A model generated the notes under the pieces. It was not told the DNA's origin. It was given only the letters and a program-made list of their open reading frames with translations, and made no database searches. This document shows, piece by piece, positions 42,954 to 54,599 of a stretch of DNA of 64,000 bases (position 1 is its first letter; every line of letters starts with the position of its first letter). Source of the DNA: Trematomus loennbergii (taxonomy: Eukaryota > Chordata > Actinopteri > Perciformes > Nototheniidae). The position numbers and the translations under genes were made by a program. The stretch is taken from positions 385,001 to 449,000 of the forward strand of contig JAAOOA010000099.1 in the NCBI GenBank assembly GCA_012861695.1, read 5' to 3'.

Positions 42954-45943
42954 CTATGAAGGAGAGCTGTTTAAGGTTTTCTCAGAACGATTCCCCCGCA
43001 TACGCCAAACTTCCCTTTTGTATGTCTGCCATGCTCTCTCAATATTTTGTGCATGTAGTCCTGTTTGTGGATCAACATAATTCTGGCTGTGGTTGACCCT
43101 GACATGCCTGTAGCCATCCTGGGAAAGACTGGCATATGCTCTCCACTCATCACTCACAACATGACTTTGAGGCTTGACATGCTTCTTGATGATGGGAACA
43201 AGGGTCTCCTTGTTTCTTCTCTTTACTAGGCGAAGAATGGGACGTCTGCTTGCAGCTTTGATCTCGAGTATACCAAACACCCACGATCTCTTTCTTCTCC
43301 AGGTGTTACCAAAGCGTCCTCTTCCATACTAACAAAAAACAGTATAAAAAAGTTTTTAAAAAAACAGTGTGAATATATTACAAAATAATCTCTTGACTTT
43401 ATGTTTAATCAATCTATTGTTAGTCAGGTGTAATTACCTTTTCATCTAAATCTGTTTTAAATTCCTTTTAACACAGTAAACATGCTTACAAAATGATTTG
43501 CTGGAAAGGGATAATCTTCTCAAGGTCTAACCCGAAGGTTATCTTTTTTCTCCTCGACAGTTCATGAATTTGTGCTTTTATTTATGTCACTATGACCACA
43601 TTAGGAACCAGAAAATCTTGACTGAAATTGATTGAAAACAATTACCAAATCTTGTGACACTGCAATGCAATTCAATTTAGTCTTGACTCTGGCTTTGTGT
43701 GAATATTTAATTATTTATTCATTATGTATGTAATGTTTGAGTTAGGAACACCTGTTCCTGTTTTATTTGACTAATATAAAGATAGATACAGAAGCCTAAT
43801 GCATTCACTTGAGGAAAAAAAGGTTTTTCACGAGAACCTTTCCTGGAATTCTGAGATAATAATCTTGTTAATTAAGAAAAACAGAAAACGTTTATTTCTC
43901 ACGTGTATGCATTACGCTTCCGTAAATAAACCCTCTTTAGGTTAAACAAATACAATAAAATGAGTGTATCACATTTCACATAATCACATTTTTCATCAAC
44001 GTTTTTTATTAACTGATTGACAGCTTTGGGGAGAGTGATATTCATTTCTGCCATTTCTTTTGTATATCCTATCTATGACTCTCCCCTCCCACCCACTCTC
44101 TATATCTATCCTAAATTATGATTCACATAATGATGTAAGCTCTTTCAGGTTATAGAAAATGTAATTTAGTCAGTGTATTGCACATTTAAATTATATTACC
44201 TTGCGTTTGTGGCAGAATTTGCTCTCATCAATGTGGACAAGGACATTAACTCCACCGACTTTCTGCTTCTTTTTCTTTTGGTGCTTTCCCAGATTCTTCT
44301 GAGTTTCTTTGACATCATGGAAAGTGTTGCTGAGCTCTTTGCAATGCCATCTTGAAGCATGTCAACTTGCCGTAGATGCAAACCCTGGGCAAATCTATCA
44401 AGGATTAACACAAATAATGAAATAAGGACAGTGCATTTCCCAAAGAAGAAAACATTTCTTTGATCAAGATATAAGTCACGAAGCATAATTTATACCGAGT
44501 ATATTGTATTTGGGCCATTAGTTTTTTAATGAGCATCAATAACAAGCCATCCTGTCAATCAAGCATCCTGTACAGAGCTGACTAAAACTGATGCTCATTG
44601 CAACACAGTGTCACATCTGGTTGTATAGATATAATCACCACCATACTCTTCTGTCAGAAGCCCACACTTATGATTTATAAGAAATCCTAATGCTTGAAAG
44701 CAGATTAAAATTAATAAAAAATTAATACTTAAGAGCAGAAAAACAAAATATGGTCAACTTACAACATGATGAAATTAGCAAGAGCCAAAAGTCACGTCAG
44801 AGAGTTTTTTTGTTACTGTAACATATCTGGCCAATCAAGGCAGGTTATATGACAGGATATGCTTTTGTAATATTCTTTCAGATTGACCATACATCCATGC
44901 CACCATAAATTATGATAACAGCATGTGCTGTAGTGCAAATGTACTCCATATACTCAAATGCACTCTACACATAGGCTACTGTAATCTATCAAATACTGTA
45001 ATAAGATAATACCTTTGCATTGCTTACCTATGGATGTACTTCATCCATGCGAAAAACTGCAGTGTGATTGTGAGAAAAGTGACTTTGTCCTAACACTTCT
45101 CCTCAAACGTCCACATCTTTTACGTCGGCATTCCCTGTAAATTGCAGTACATCAAATTGTATGATAAACTGAACATTTCTATGTGTGTGTTACGCACACA
45201 TACACACTAAGTTGGATATATAAGTAATTCAAATAACAGCAGCTTATGTAAAAACCATGCTGTTTATGCAAGTAAGCCTAGTTCATGTCAGTGTCATTAT
45301 CTATACTATACGCTGAAATAAATATGTTGTAACATTAGTTAGCTGGCTACTTGTCTAAATTGTATCTTGCCTCCATGGGTAGCTGAGGGAGAGAGAACAA
45401 AAATGACACTTGATATCTTAATTTTGTCCATATACAATCCCCACATGTTAATATTTGGTATTACAGCACTTGAAGTTAATTGACAAGGGCATTGACATTT
45501 GTGCATATTTCTTGTAGGTGTGTTCCAAAATAACAAAAATCTGCCAAGAATTTAATGTACCGCCATAGACATTAATTTGTGAATTGCTTATGCGGGCCTT
45601 CTGATTCCTTCCTATAGTAATCCATGGTTCTGTGTGAACATGCCCTCTAGGTAAGCTAACTTAATATTAGAAAACAATGTAGCAGAAGAATGCCCTATTC
45701 CTACCTACAGCCGATTGCATAACAAAATATGGGGCCCTTTAGTTTGCAAGCATTTTATTCTTACCAGATGTGATGGTCCTTGGTCTGGGAGGAGACCATC
45801 TTCATTTTGTGGCGGCAGTTTTTGCATTTCAATTTGCGTTTCAACAAGCAAATCGTTTGCAACCATTTTATTAATTTTAAAGTTGATTTTTTAGTTTCTT
45901 TAACATAAACTGTTCTCAAAAGTTTTCTCTCCAGTGAAGCCAT
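42954..45943 (-). CDS. Merlin (IS1016/IS1595-like) transposase, four exons
   Basis: Exons 45943-45765, 45134-45028, 44394-44200 and 43328-42954, each with AG/GT borders and matching phases. The N-terminal zinc ribbon is split over exons 1-2 (LKCKNCRHKM … WECRRKRCG). Exon 2 ends WMKYIHR and exon 3 begins FAQGLHLRQVDML (helix-turn-helix-like). The DDE core: D in VHIDESKFCHKRK (exon 3 end), then YGRGRFGNTWRRKRSWVFGI, the second D in VVSDEWRAY, and E in NIERAWQTYKR. All three acidic residues are therefore present. Printed frames break once in exon 2 (about 45055) and once in exon 3 (about 44265). Such enzymes cut and paste DNA. No terminal repeats were fixed. Confidence 0.75.
43329..44199. other. 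Merlin intron 3
   Basis: An AT-rich intron between the exons carrying the first Asp and the other two catalytic residues. No other feature is seen. Confidence 0.5.
44395..45027. other. Merlin intron 2
   Basis: AT-rich, no feature. The ORF that reads through its 3' end at 44395-44486 is not coding; the acceptor CTTGATAG at 44395 sets the exon start. Confidence 0.5.
45135..45764. other. Merlin intron 1
   Basis: AT-rich with no recognised element. It separates the two halves of the zinc ribbon. Confidence 0.5.
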
Positions 45944-46283
45944 ATAGCCAGCCGTAGGACCGAGCTAGTAACTGTTGGTCAATTTATCTACCAAGACATC
46001 CCAAAAATTGAAAACTGGCGCACTTTCATTGGCTGGAGAACTTATGGGATACGCTTGATTTAGATATAAACACCTCCCGGGACCAAGGCAAGGCAAGGCA
46101 AGGCAAGTTTATTTATATAGCACCTTTCAACACAAGGTAATTCAAAGTGCTTTACAAAAATGGAAGACATTTTAAAAATGGCATTTAAAATCAGTCATTA
46201 AAAAGAAAAGATAATAAAATAAACATTAAAAGAAAAAAAAATACATGGATAAAAGTTACAGTGCAGTTTAAGATGTGAATAGT

Positions 46284-47726
46284 TCAATTAAAAGCAGCGG
46301 CAAAAAGAAAAGTCTTCAGCCTGGATTTAAAAGTAGTAAGAGTTGCAGCGGACCTGCAGGTTTCTGGGAGTTTGTTCCAGATATTTGGAGCATAATAACT
46401 GAACGCTGCTTCTCCATGTTTAGTTCTGACTCTGGGGACAGAAAGCTGACCAGTCCCTGAAGACCTGAGAGTTCTGGATGGTTCATAATTTAGCAGTAGG
46501 TCAGACATGTATTTTGGGCCTAAACCATTCAAAGCTTTATAAACCAGCAACAATATTTTGAAATCTATTCTTTGACACACAGGAAGCCAGTGTAAGGACT
46601 TCAGAACAGGAGTGATGTGATCCACTTTCTTAGTGTTAGTGAGGACTCGAGCAGCGGCGTTCTGAATTAGCTGCAGCTTTCTAATAGATTTTTTAGTGAG
46701 GCCTGTAAAGACACCATTGCAGTAGTCGAGTCTACTGAAGATAAAAGCATGGACAAGTTTTTCCAAATCCTGCTGTGACATTAGTCCTTTAATCCTAGAT
46801 ATGTTCTTTAGGTGATAGTAGGCTGATTTAGTAACTGTTTTAATGTGACTGTTGAAACTCAGGTCAGAGTCCATGACTACACCTAGATTTCTGGCTTTAT
46901 CTGTTGTTTTGAACATTGCAGACTGAAGCTCAGCGCTAACTTTTATACGTTCTGCCTTGGCTCCAAAAACCATTACCTCAGTTTTATCTTTGTTTAATTG
47001 GAGAAAGTTCTGACACATCCAGTCATTGATTTGTTCAATGCACTTACTCAGTGTTTGAATTGGAGCATAATCTCCTGGTGAAATTGTTACGTAAATTTGT
47101 GTGTCATCCGCATAGCTATGGTAACTTATTTTGTTGTTTTTCATTATCTGAGCCAGTGGTAGCATGTAGATGTTAAAGAGAAGAGGCCCCAAGATGGAGC
47201 CTTGAGGTACCCCACATGTCATATTTGTCAACTCAGATGTGTATTTACCTATAGAAACAAAGTTTTTTCTGTCCTTTAAGTAGGACTCAAACCAATTTAG
47301 AACTGTTGCCGAAAGTCCCACCCAGTTTTCTAGTCGGTCTAGTAATATGTTGTGGTCAACAGTGTCAAACGCAGCACTGAGATCTAATAATACTAACACT
47401 GAAGTTCTGCCACTGTCTGTGTTTAAGTGGATGTCATTGAAGACCTTTACAAGAGCAGTCTCAGTGCTGTGGTTTGGACGAAATCCTGACTGGAACACAT
47501 CCAAACAGTTATTTAAATGCAAGAAGTTACTCAACTGTTGAAATACAACTTTTTCAATGATTTTACCTAGAAATGGCAGGTTTGATATTGGCCTATAATT
47601 GTTCATTACTGAGGCATCTAGATTATTCTTTTTTAAGAGCGGTTTAATGACTGCAGTTTTCAGGGCCTCTGGAAAAATACCTGAGTGAAGAGATGTGTTT
47701 ACTATATGAAGTAGATCTGAGGCCAT
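46284..47726 (-). CDS. LINE reverse transcriptase (480 aa, open)
   Basis: Full RT and thumb in one frame: NYRPISNLPFLGKIIEKVV (40s-60s), FQSGFRPNHSTETALVKV, LLDLSAAFDTVDH (catalytic Asp about 119), GVPQGSILGPLLF and YADDTQIY (catalytic pair 205-208), then the C-terminal HITPVLKSLHWLPV and NIWNKLPETCRSA blocks. The M at 47726 is only the first ATG after a frameshift; the true ORF2 starts at the endonuclease. Copies RNA at the nicked target site. Confidence 0.85.
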   Translation of the reverse strand: MASDLLHIVNTSLHSGIFPEALKTAVIKPLLKKNNLDASVMNNYRPISNLPFLGKIIEKVVFQQLSNFLHLNNCLDVFQSGFRPNHSTETALVKVFNDIHLNTDSGRTSVLVLLDLSAAFDTVDHNILLDRLENWVGLSATVLNWFESYLKDRKNFVSIGKYTSELTNMTCGVPQGSILGPLLFNIYMLPLAQIMKNNKISYHSYADDTQIYVTISPGDYAPIQTLSKCIEQINDWMCQNFLQLNKDKTEVMVFGAKAERIKVSAELQSAMFKTTDKARNLGVVMDSDLSFNSHIKTVTKSAYYHLKNISRIKGLMSQQDLEKLVHAFIFSRLDYCNGVFTGLTKKSIRKLQLIQNAAARVLTNTKKVDHITPVLKSLHWLPVCQRIDFKILLLVYKALNGLGPKYMSDLLLNYEPSRTLRSSGTGQLSVPRVRTKHGEAAFSYYAPNIWNKLPETCRSAATLTTFKSRLKTFLFAAAFN

Positions 47727-48182
47727 GCAAGGAAAAACATCTTTGAAAAATCCTGTTGGAATAATATCAAGGCAGCAGGAGGAGGATTTCAGAAGTTGAA
47801 TAATGTCCTCTAAGTTTTTACCATTAATCTGATGAATTGTGTCATGGTGTTTGAATTGATATTAGGTGGACATAGGGACAAAACATTTGCTGTACCTGAT
47901 GTAGAGGCACTGACTGCTTGTCTAATTTTCTGAATTTTGTCAGTGAAGAAGGAGGCAAAATCATTGCACGCCCTGGTGGATAGAAATTCAGAGGCTACTG
48001 ACACTGGGGGGTTAGTTAGTCTGTCGACGGTAGCAAACAAGGCACGTGCGTTGTTTTTGTTTTTGGTAATGATGTCAGAGAAGAAAGACTGTCGTGCGTT
48101 TTTCAATTCCAAATTATAAAGGCCAAGTCTCTCTTTATAGATTTCAAAGTGAACCTGGAGATTTGTTTTTCTCCACCTACGT
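47727..48182 (-). pseudogene. LINE ORF2, linker between endonuclease and RT
   Basis: The 48112-47810 frame contains SFFSDIITKNKNNARALFAT and VDRLTNPPVSV, typical of the segment ahead of RT in L2-like elements. A frameshift at about 47825 joins it to the RT frame. Confidence 0.7.
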
Positions 48183-49325
48183 TCAGCTTTTCGACACTCT
48201 TTTTTCTGTTCTCACGGTCATGGCCTTTCTCCATGGCGATATTTTCTTGCTAATCACTTCCTTTACCTTAGTTGGAGCAATGGTATCTATAACATTTTTA
48301 ATTTTTGAATTAAAATGATCTACTAGCTCATTTACTGAGATGTTAGCAGGGGCAAGTGTGGATGAAAAATTATAAGTAAACATTTCCCTAGTATTTTCTG
48401 TTAAATATCGCTTTGTGGTTACCTCTTTCTGAACATTTTTGTGAACAGAAATAGAGCTCTCAAAGAAAACACAGGAATGATCAGAGAGTGCAACATCAGT
48501 CACCACAACCTTTGAGATATTCAGACCCTTTGAGATAATTAAGTCCAGAGTGTGCCCCTTATTGTGCGTGGGCTCCGCCACATGCTGAGTCAGTCCATAG
48601 TTATCAAGAACACAAAACAGTTCTTTAGCCCCTCTGTCCTGGGGGTTGTCAACATGGATGTTAAAATCACCAACAATGACTAAACGGTCAAAGTCAATAC
48701 ACACTATAGACAGCAGTTCAGTAAAATCATCAAAAAAGCTTGCACAGTATTTGGGTGGTCTATAGATATTTAGGAACAGAGCTCGAGAGGAGCATTTCAG
48801 CTGAAGGGCCACATATTCAAAAGAAGCAAAGTCCCCATAAGATGTCTTCCTGCATTGAATGGAATCATTGAACAAAATAGCAACTCCACCCCCTTTCTTA
48901 TGCATTCTTTCCTGACTCATAAAACTAAAGTTGGGAGGTGTTGATTCGATAAGAACAGCTGCACTGTTATTTTGTTCAATCCAAGTTTCCGTTAAAAACA
49001 TAAAATCGAGATTGTGCTCAGTGATAAAATCATTGATTAAAAATGTTTTTCCTGCCAAAGACCTGACATTTAATAAAGCTAGTTTAAGTTTGTTAAATAC
49101 ACTATCAGTAAAAAATGTTGTGACAAGCTGTGGCTGACATGGAATCACTGCTAAATTTGATAACCTCACACAAACGTTTGAGCACTTCCTGTTTCTAAGC
49201 TGATTTACCGCTCTTAATCTATTACCTATCAACACAGATATCGGCAAAGCTACTGGCAGGCAGGGCCCCGGCATGTGCTGGAAAGAGTTGAGAGTGCCAT
49301 ATGCCCTTGAGCCTGGACCCAGCAC
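48183..49325 (-). pseudogene. LINE ORF2, endonuclease part
   Basis: Apurinic-type endonuclease: LALLNVRSLAGK (residues 83-94), FLTETWIEQN (about 110), VIVGDFNIHVDNP (about 216) and DVALSDHSCVFFE (about 277). All catalytic blocks are present. The frame is lost at about 48195 near KRVSKS. The next segment continues in another frame, so ORF2 is not open as printed. Confidence 0.8.
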
Positions 49326-49328
49326 ATA

Positions 49329-50921
49329 TCAGTAAAAGTTTGTTGCGTTTTGTACACACACATCCTTATCAGGCTTCGGAGACTGCAGATGCTTTCTTGA
49401 AGGGATGGGAGGTGGTTGACGTAGGCACGGTGATGAAGACGGGGGAGATGGTGCGCGTCTCTGCTTCGGTGATTTTGGTGGGCGTCGTTGAGGGGCGGGG
49501 GTAAAGGACATGCTGCCAACCCTGCATCTCGCCTTCATGCGGTCATCAAACTCCAGGGGGGAGGGCGAGGGTGAAAGGGTGAGCGGAGAGTAGAGAGAGC
49601 TGGCGGATGAATGAAGAGTATCCTCAAAGGCGTTGACAGGGGGGGCGACGGGCAGTGGAGGCTCCTCCATTTGTGTCATAGGTCTCCCATAATCAGAACA
49701 TTCCTCAGGCGGGTGCAGTGATACTTCTTCAGGGTTTTCTGCGCAATGTGTTGTGTCTTTCTCCTGTTTTGATTCCTCTTGCCGCTTGTCCTTGGCAGAG
49801 GGAACAGATTGCTGACGCAGGCAGTTGAATATGTTAGAGATAAACAATTTAACTCCTGACTTGTTCAGGCAAACTCCATCTGCCTTAAAAAGATGTCTGC
49901 GATCCCAGAAAAAGTTAAAATTGTCAATAAAATGGACAGAATGGTCAGTGCAGGCAGCTGAAAGCCACATGTTCAATGCAAACAGTCTGCTGAATCTCTC
50001 CACTCCTCTTCTGACTGGCGGTAGAGGGCCACTGATGAACACCTCCGCATTTAGAGAGCTGACAGTTTCCAACAGACATTTAAAGTCTTCTTTCAGCGCT
50101 TCTGACTGTTGTTTCACAACATCATTTGTTCCAATATGTAGTACCACATTCTTCACAGTCGGATGTTCAGCCCCAATATGCAGGATCTTCTCAGCCAAGT
50201 CGGAGACCATATCCTTGGGAAAACAGAGTACTTTGGTGTTGTTCTTACTACACAGACCTTTTACATCTCTTACAGCAGAGTCACCCACAATCAGAGTTTC
50301 AGGCCCAGTCGTTAGCTTTCCCTCTAGCCTTTTACTTTTGGAGTAGCTATTGGTCCTTACCCTGCTGTGTGAAGAGGACAGGTTATCCAGGTCATCAGAA
50401 AGAGATCTCCGGTTCTCGGTCAGCGGAGCGTATCTGTTCTGGATTGGCACACTTGGTGGTTTAGGAGGATTGTTTGTAGTTCTCCCTTTAGCAGCTGTCC
50501 ACGGCTGTTTCCTAGTATGAATAGGGGTTGAAGAGGCACTCTTCCTGGGTGATAACAATGCAGGCCAGCCGGTCGCATCACAGATTTCAGAGCGCTGGGC
50601 TCTGCCTGTTATTCGTCCTCCCAAATCCCATGGAAATGATTTACTCTTAGGCTTTGCACCCAGAGAGTTCCAGGGAGGACTACCACTTGTAGATTTATTA
50701 CCCAGTACACAGCCCTCCTGTTCCTTGGAAACCTTGTAGCTGCTAACTAGCTGTGAGTTAGCATACCCTTTTCCATTATCTTGCAACACTGGTAAAGTGG
50801 TGTTATTCCCACAACATAGTCCATTCACTTCCACGTTAACTTCCAACCGTTGCATTTTCATTTCCAACACAGCCATCTTCTGTTGAAGTTTGTGGAAGTC
50901 ATCTGTAGAGAACGGAGGCAT
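49329..50921 (-). CDS. LINE ORF1 with SGNH/GDSL esterase-like domain (530 aa)
   Basis: Intact frame. Residues 1-35 form a short coiled coil (FHKLQQKMAVLEMKMQRLEV). A low-complexity basic region follows to about 205. An esterase-like domain then carries block I LIVGDSAVRD (Ser at about 215), block III VVLHIGTNDV (about 259-268) and block V DGVCLNKSG (about 348-356). Normal SGNH block V has D-x-x-H; here the His position is Cys351 (codon 49869-49871). The C-terminal 130 residues are Pro/Ser-rich. ORF1 proteins bind the element's RNA, and the esterase role is unsettled. It stops four bases before the ORF2 frame begins. Confidence 0.8.
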   Translation of the reverse strand: MPPFSTDDFHKLQQKMAVLEMKMQRLEVNVEVNGLCCGNNTTLPVLQDNGKGYANSQLVSSYKVSKEQEGCVLGNKSTSGSPPWNSLGAKPKSKSFPWDLGGRITGRAQRSEICDATGWPALLSPRKSASSTPIHTRKQPWTAAKGRTTNNPPKPPSVPIQNRYAPLTENRRSLSDDLDNLSSSHSRVRTNSYSKSKRLEGKLTTGPETLIVGDSAVRDVKGLCSKNNTKVLCFPKDMVSDLAEKILHIGAEHPTVKNVVLHIGTNDVVKQQSEALKEDFKCLLETVSSLNAEVFISGPLPPVRRGVERFSRLFALNMWLSAACTDHSVHFIDNFNFFWDRRHLFKADGVCLNKSGVKLFISNIFNCLRQQSVPSAKDKRQEESKQEKDTTHCAENPEEVSLHPPEECSDYGRPMTQMEEPPLPVAPPVNAFEDTLHSSASSLYSPLTLSPSPSPLEFDDRMKARCRVGSMSFTPAPQRRPPKSPKQRRAPSPPSSSPCLRQPPPIPSRKHLQSPKPDKDVCVQNATNFY

Positions 50922-51190
50922 TTTGCTACCAACTAGCTTAAGCTAAATAGCATGCAGTAGCCTACCAGGCTTTAGCTGTTGCTAGGCCACGCTACTGTAA
51001 GACTGAGGTCGTCGTAAAAAAGTTGAAATATGGCTGAAACCCTCCGTCTATTTACGATGAATAACTGTCCCAGTGATAATTAATGTCCAGGAGCCGCTGC
51101 TCGAAGTTTTCAGAGAATAAGAATAGGAAAATCAGCATAAAAAGTAAGCAGAGGCAAGAGCAAGCAGAAAAGCGTCTGCACTGTAAGAAA
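50922..51190 (-). promoter_or_regulatory. LINE 5' leader
   Basis: A GC-moderate leader of about 270 bp upstream of the ORF1 start, presumably holding the internal promoter. No TATA-like box was identified; the exact 5' edge is estimated. Confidence 0.4.
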
Positions 51191-51329
51191 GATAAGACAG
51201 CGTTATATGTACAGTCTATGGTGTTGGCAGAGTTGACACGTGACTAAATGATATTCACCAAGCACTTCTACTGCCTGATTGGTCTACTGCACAAGTGCGC
51301 CCTTGGATTTCAGATGTTTTGGTCGTCGA

Positions 51330-51582
51330 GATGGTAAGTGTCAACTTCCTTAGGTAACATTGTCTTTTTTTAGAAAGCAGTCCTTATTACTTGCATGTGA
51401 ACCAATATTGGTATCTCACTTTTATTTTCAGCATCGACATGGCATTTTTTCTCAGGTGCATTCAGTAACCCGCCCCTCACCTGGCAACGGGAGCAGTGCC
51501 GTGGGTCCCGTGCATTGTACCCGGGCAAAGTCACGGAGAGCGATTAATGAGGCAGTAGGAGGCGATTCCATACAAGAAAGTG
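51330..51582 (+). CDS. Two possible 5' exons of an unknown plus-strand gene
   Basis: GTTTTGGTCGTCGAGATG followed by a GTAAGT donor, then acceptor TTATTTTCAG at 51431 and an open 150-bp exon (HRHGIFSQVHSVTRPSPGNG…INEAVGGDSIQES) ending at another GTAAGT (51583). The ATG would join in frame. No downstream exon or homologue was recognised, so this could also be a transposon leader. Confidence 0.35.
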
Positions 51583-52433
51583 GTAAGTTGGGTTTATAAA
51601 TGTCAAAGTAGTTGACGTTAGTGTGCTAACTTCACACTCTAGATAGCCTATGTGAACTATCCTGACAAACTACCACTAACTTTATTAGCTAAGTGATATG
51701 CATGTTAAATAACCGATATGCATGTTAACTTAACATGCATATCGGTAAGGTTAACATTGTTAACCCTACCTACCAGCAAAGCTAACGACTTATAGCCATA
51801 GACACGGTCTTAGGAAAAAGCTAATAACAACTAAAGTTATCCTTACTGGAGCAGCAGGGCTAACGGTTCATATAGAAGGTTCCTTGGTAGCTCAAACAGA
51901 ATGCTAGCTAACATGCTTAGTTTGAATCTTCTCCTTAATGAGACCCGCAGGATCGCGGCCGACTTTACTGTCTTTAAGCGGCTGTACCGGGCTCGGTTTT
52001 GAAGCTGGTAATGATGATATCATATGAAAGTAGATGACCTAATGGCATCCAATGGTACCAACCACGTGATGCTAGCTTGTCGGCAATGGGGCTAAAAAAC
52101 ATTCTACATTTTGGAGGGAAAAACTGACATGGCAATTTCCACAGGGGTTTCCTTGACCTCTCACTTCAAGATATCTGTTTGAAAATGGGTTCTATGGGTA
52201 CCCACAAGTCTCCCCTTTACAGACATAGGCCTACCCACTTTATGATAATCACATGCAGTTTTGGGCAAAAAACGTTTTTTACATGCAGTATAATGTGTTA
52301 ATTACGCCTTTTCATAATGGTGTATTTGAATATTTCTGCATATTGGGGTCCCTATACAGTCTTGGAATTGCATTAATTGGGTTAGACTGTAAAGCTGAGA
52401 CTCTTGTGGATCCAATGAGCTCAGTTGTATTCA
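51583..52433. other. Intergenic, nothing recognised
   Basis: Contains repeated TTAACATGCATATCGG / ATGCATGTTAAC inverted phrases near 51695-51745, but no gene. Confidence 0.35.
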
Positions 52434-53521
52434 GTGGCGTTTTTATATGTACAAAAGTGGTGGGGCACAAAAAACTTAGATGTCTATATATGAGCTTCTG
52501 CAGTGACGTGCAGTGAGGTTCATGGCTGCTGAGGCACTGGCACTGACTCTTCAGGTTTACAAATATTATATTTTGACCTAAACCAAAATATAATATTATT
52601 TTCAAAAGCTTTTTTTGTCTGATGCTTCGATTAATTTTAAACAGACAGTTCAACAAAAGGATACCCAAAAAATGTAATTTTATCATTTAAATATTGAATT
52701 GTTCTCTCTTAGTAAGATCCCATTTTCAATAAAATGGCGGTCTTACCTTGACTTGAAGATGAAGTCCATTTGCCTATCCTTCTGGACAAACATTTCTATT
52801 ACTTTTTTGTAAAAGTCCTCCTTATGTTCTTGTAGTTTCAAAAGTCTATCATAAATCTAATCCATAGATTTATGATAAAAAAATTATAAAAGTAGGGTAG
52901 ACATGTGGATATTATCCGGCTAATCAAAACGTGCATTTATCTAACAGGTAAGTTTCCCACAGATCTTATTTACAGCTATTTTCTAAAATCCTCTGGAGAA
53001 ATCTCATTGCTTTTTTGTGCTTACTTCCTGGTTTTAGGACGCGTCACTGCAGCTCTCTCGTCTCCTCTTCAAGCACCACACTTTTCGCGGCACACGTACT
53101 TACAGCCAATCAGCTCTGAATGATTTGAGATGACGTATGGTGGGGATGGTAGCTCCGTGCCCCTCTGGTCATTATTTTTTTGCCACACACATTTCATTAC
53201 AAAATACTCTGAGCATGCGCAGTGAAGTTTTTACAGTCACCGTTGACTTCACAGCGAGAGGAAGGGGCATAATCAGGTTTTGTCCCACATGGCTCTAAAC
53301 AGCTCAATAGGCACACACTGTGACTGTAGACACACTAATTAGAAGAACACAGACTAAAACAGCAATGTACAGACGAATCAGATGATTCAACATGATCTTA
53401 AAATATATATATATTTTTTTTATTTATTTTTTTGCATTTTTGTAATCATTATTTGTAATACTTTCTGCTGACACTAGGTGGGGCTGTGCCCCACCTGCCC
53501 CTAATGACCAGTCGCCACTGA
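52434..53521. mobile_element. hAT-like element with a second one nested inside
   Basis: Outer ends CAGTGGCG…CGCCACTG (52434 and 53521). Inner pair CAGTGACGTGCAGTGAGG (52501) and GACGCGTCACTG (53042-53053). The CAG…CTG ends resemble hAT-type termini. No transposase is present, and no clear 8-bp target duplications were found for either pair, so confidence is moderate. Confidence 0.5.
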
Positions 53522-53522
53522 T

Positions 53523-53581
53523 GATATCCATCTATGATATCCATCTATTTATCTGTCTGTCTGTCTATATCTATCTATCTA

Positions 53582-53614
<33 letters not shown>

Positions 53615-54554
53615 ATGCCTGCCTACCTACTTACCTACCTACCTACTAGTTGTTTTGTTTGGAAAGGTTGTCATTGTATTGCTCTTTACCAGCACCTGCA
53701 GAGTACAGGACTTTACATTGTAAATATTATATCAATCCTATAATATTGGTTTCTAGCATATATCATTTGCAAGTGTTTAAAACAAATGTGGGATACTGAT
53801 TTCATAAAAAGAAAGACATTCATGATTGTCATATTTTATTATGTAGGATACAGGACTGGACTGTAGTCAAGTAAACTTACTTTACTTATTAGTATTTCCA
53901 TTTTATGGATTAAGAGGGAATTATTCTCACTTCATTTATGCAACAACTTTATTTAATTTTATGATTAGATTGTTTTGCTTGTATCATCCTTTGCAAATAC
54001 ATAGTCACAATGCTGGAAACAGGGCTGTTCTAAGCCCCGAGGGCACTACCGCCATCTACTGGCTGCAGTGTTTTTGTGTTATGCATTATTGCATGAGTAA
54101 AACTAGAACACTCAGTAGCTATAACCTATCAGCATTTGGTTAAATCAGATGAAAGAATATAATTACTTTTATATTGACTGTGCGTGGGCCTGGCAGTGGC
54201 AGATTCATTTCAGGCAAAAGTGTGCACAATCAACGGTAGGGCATGTATTTTAATTGTTTGAATACTTTATATGGTTATAAAATATAACATCGAAACACTG
54301 ACGCAAAGAACACGTATTTAGAATGTGTAAGTAAGTTTACTTGACTACAGTCCAGTTCTGTATCCTACATAATAAAATATGACAATCGTGAATTTCTTTG
54401 TCAATTACTTTTATCAAATGAATATCCCACATTTGTTTTAAGCACTTTCAAATTATATGTTAGAAACAAATATTATAGGATTGATAATATGTACAATGTA
54501 TAAAGTCCTTTACTCTGCAGGTGCAGATAGATAGATATAGACAGACAGATAGAC

Positions 54555-54599
<45 letters not shown>

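Larger units (their letters stand above)
46085..51190 (-). mobile_element. Nearly full-length L2/CR1-like LINE
   Basis: A 5.1-kb non-LTR retrotransposon with 5' leader, ORF1 (50921-49329), endonuclease (49325-48183), a linker, and RT (47726-46284). The 3' end reads AAAGGTGCTATATAAATAAA plus a short (TTGCC)n tail on the minus strand. Esterase-bearing ORF1 proteins are known in CR1-like LINEs. ORF1 and the RT are open throughout; ORF2 is broken twice between endonuclease and RT. The 5' edge is estimated from where the leader sequence ends. Confidence 0.85.

Noticed and set aside
46275..48318. Short plus-strand ORFs under the LINE
   Set aside because: Antisense shadows of the minus-strand RT and endonuclease.
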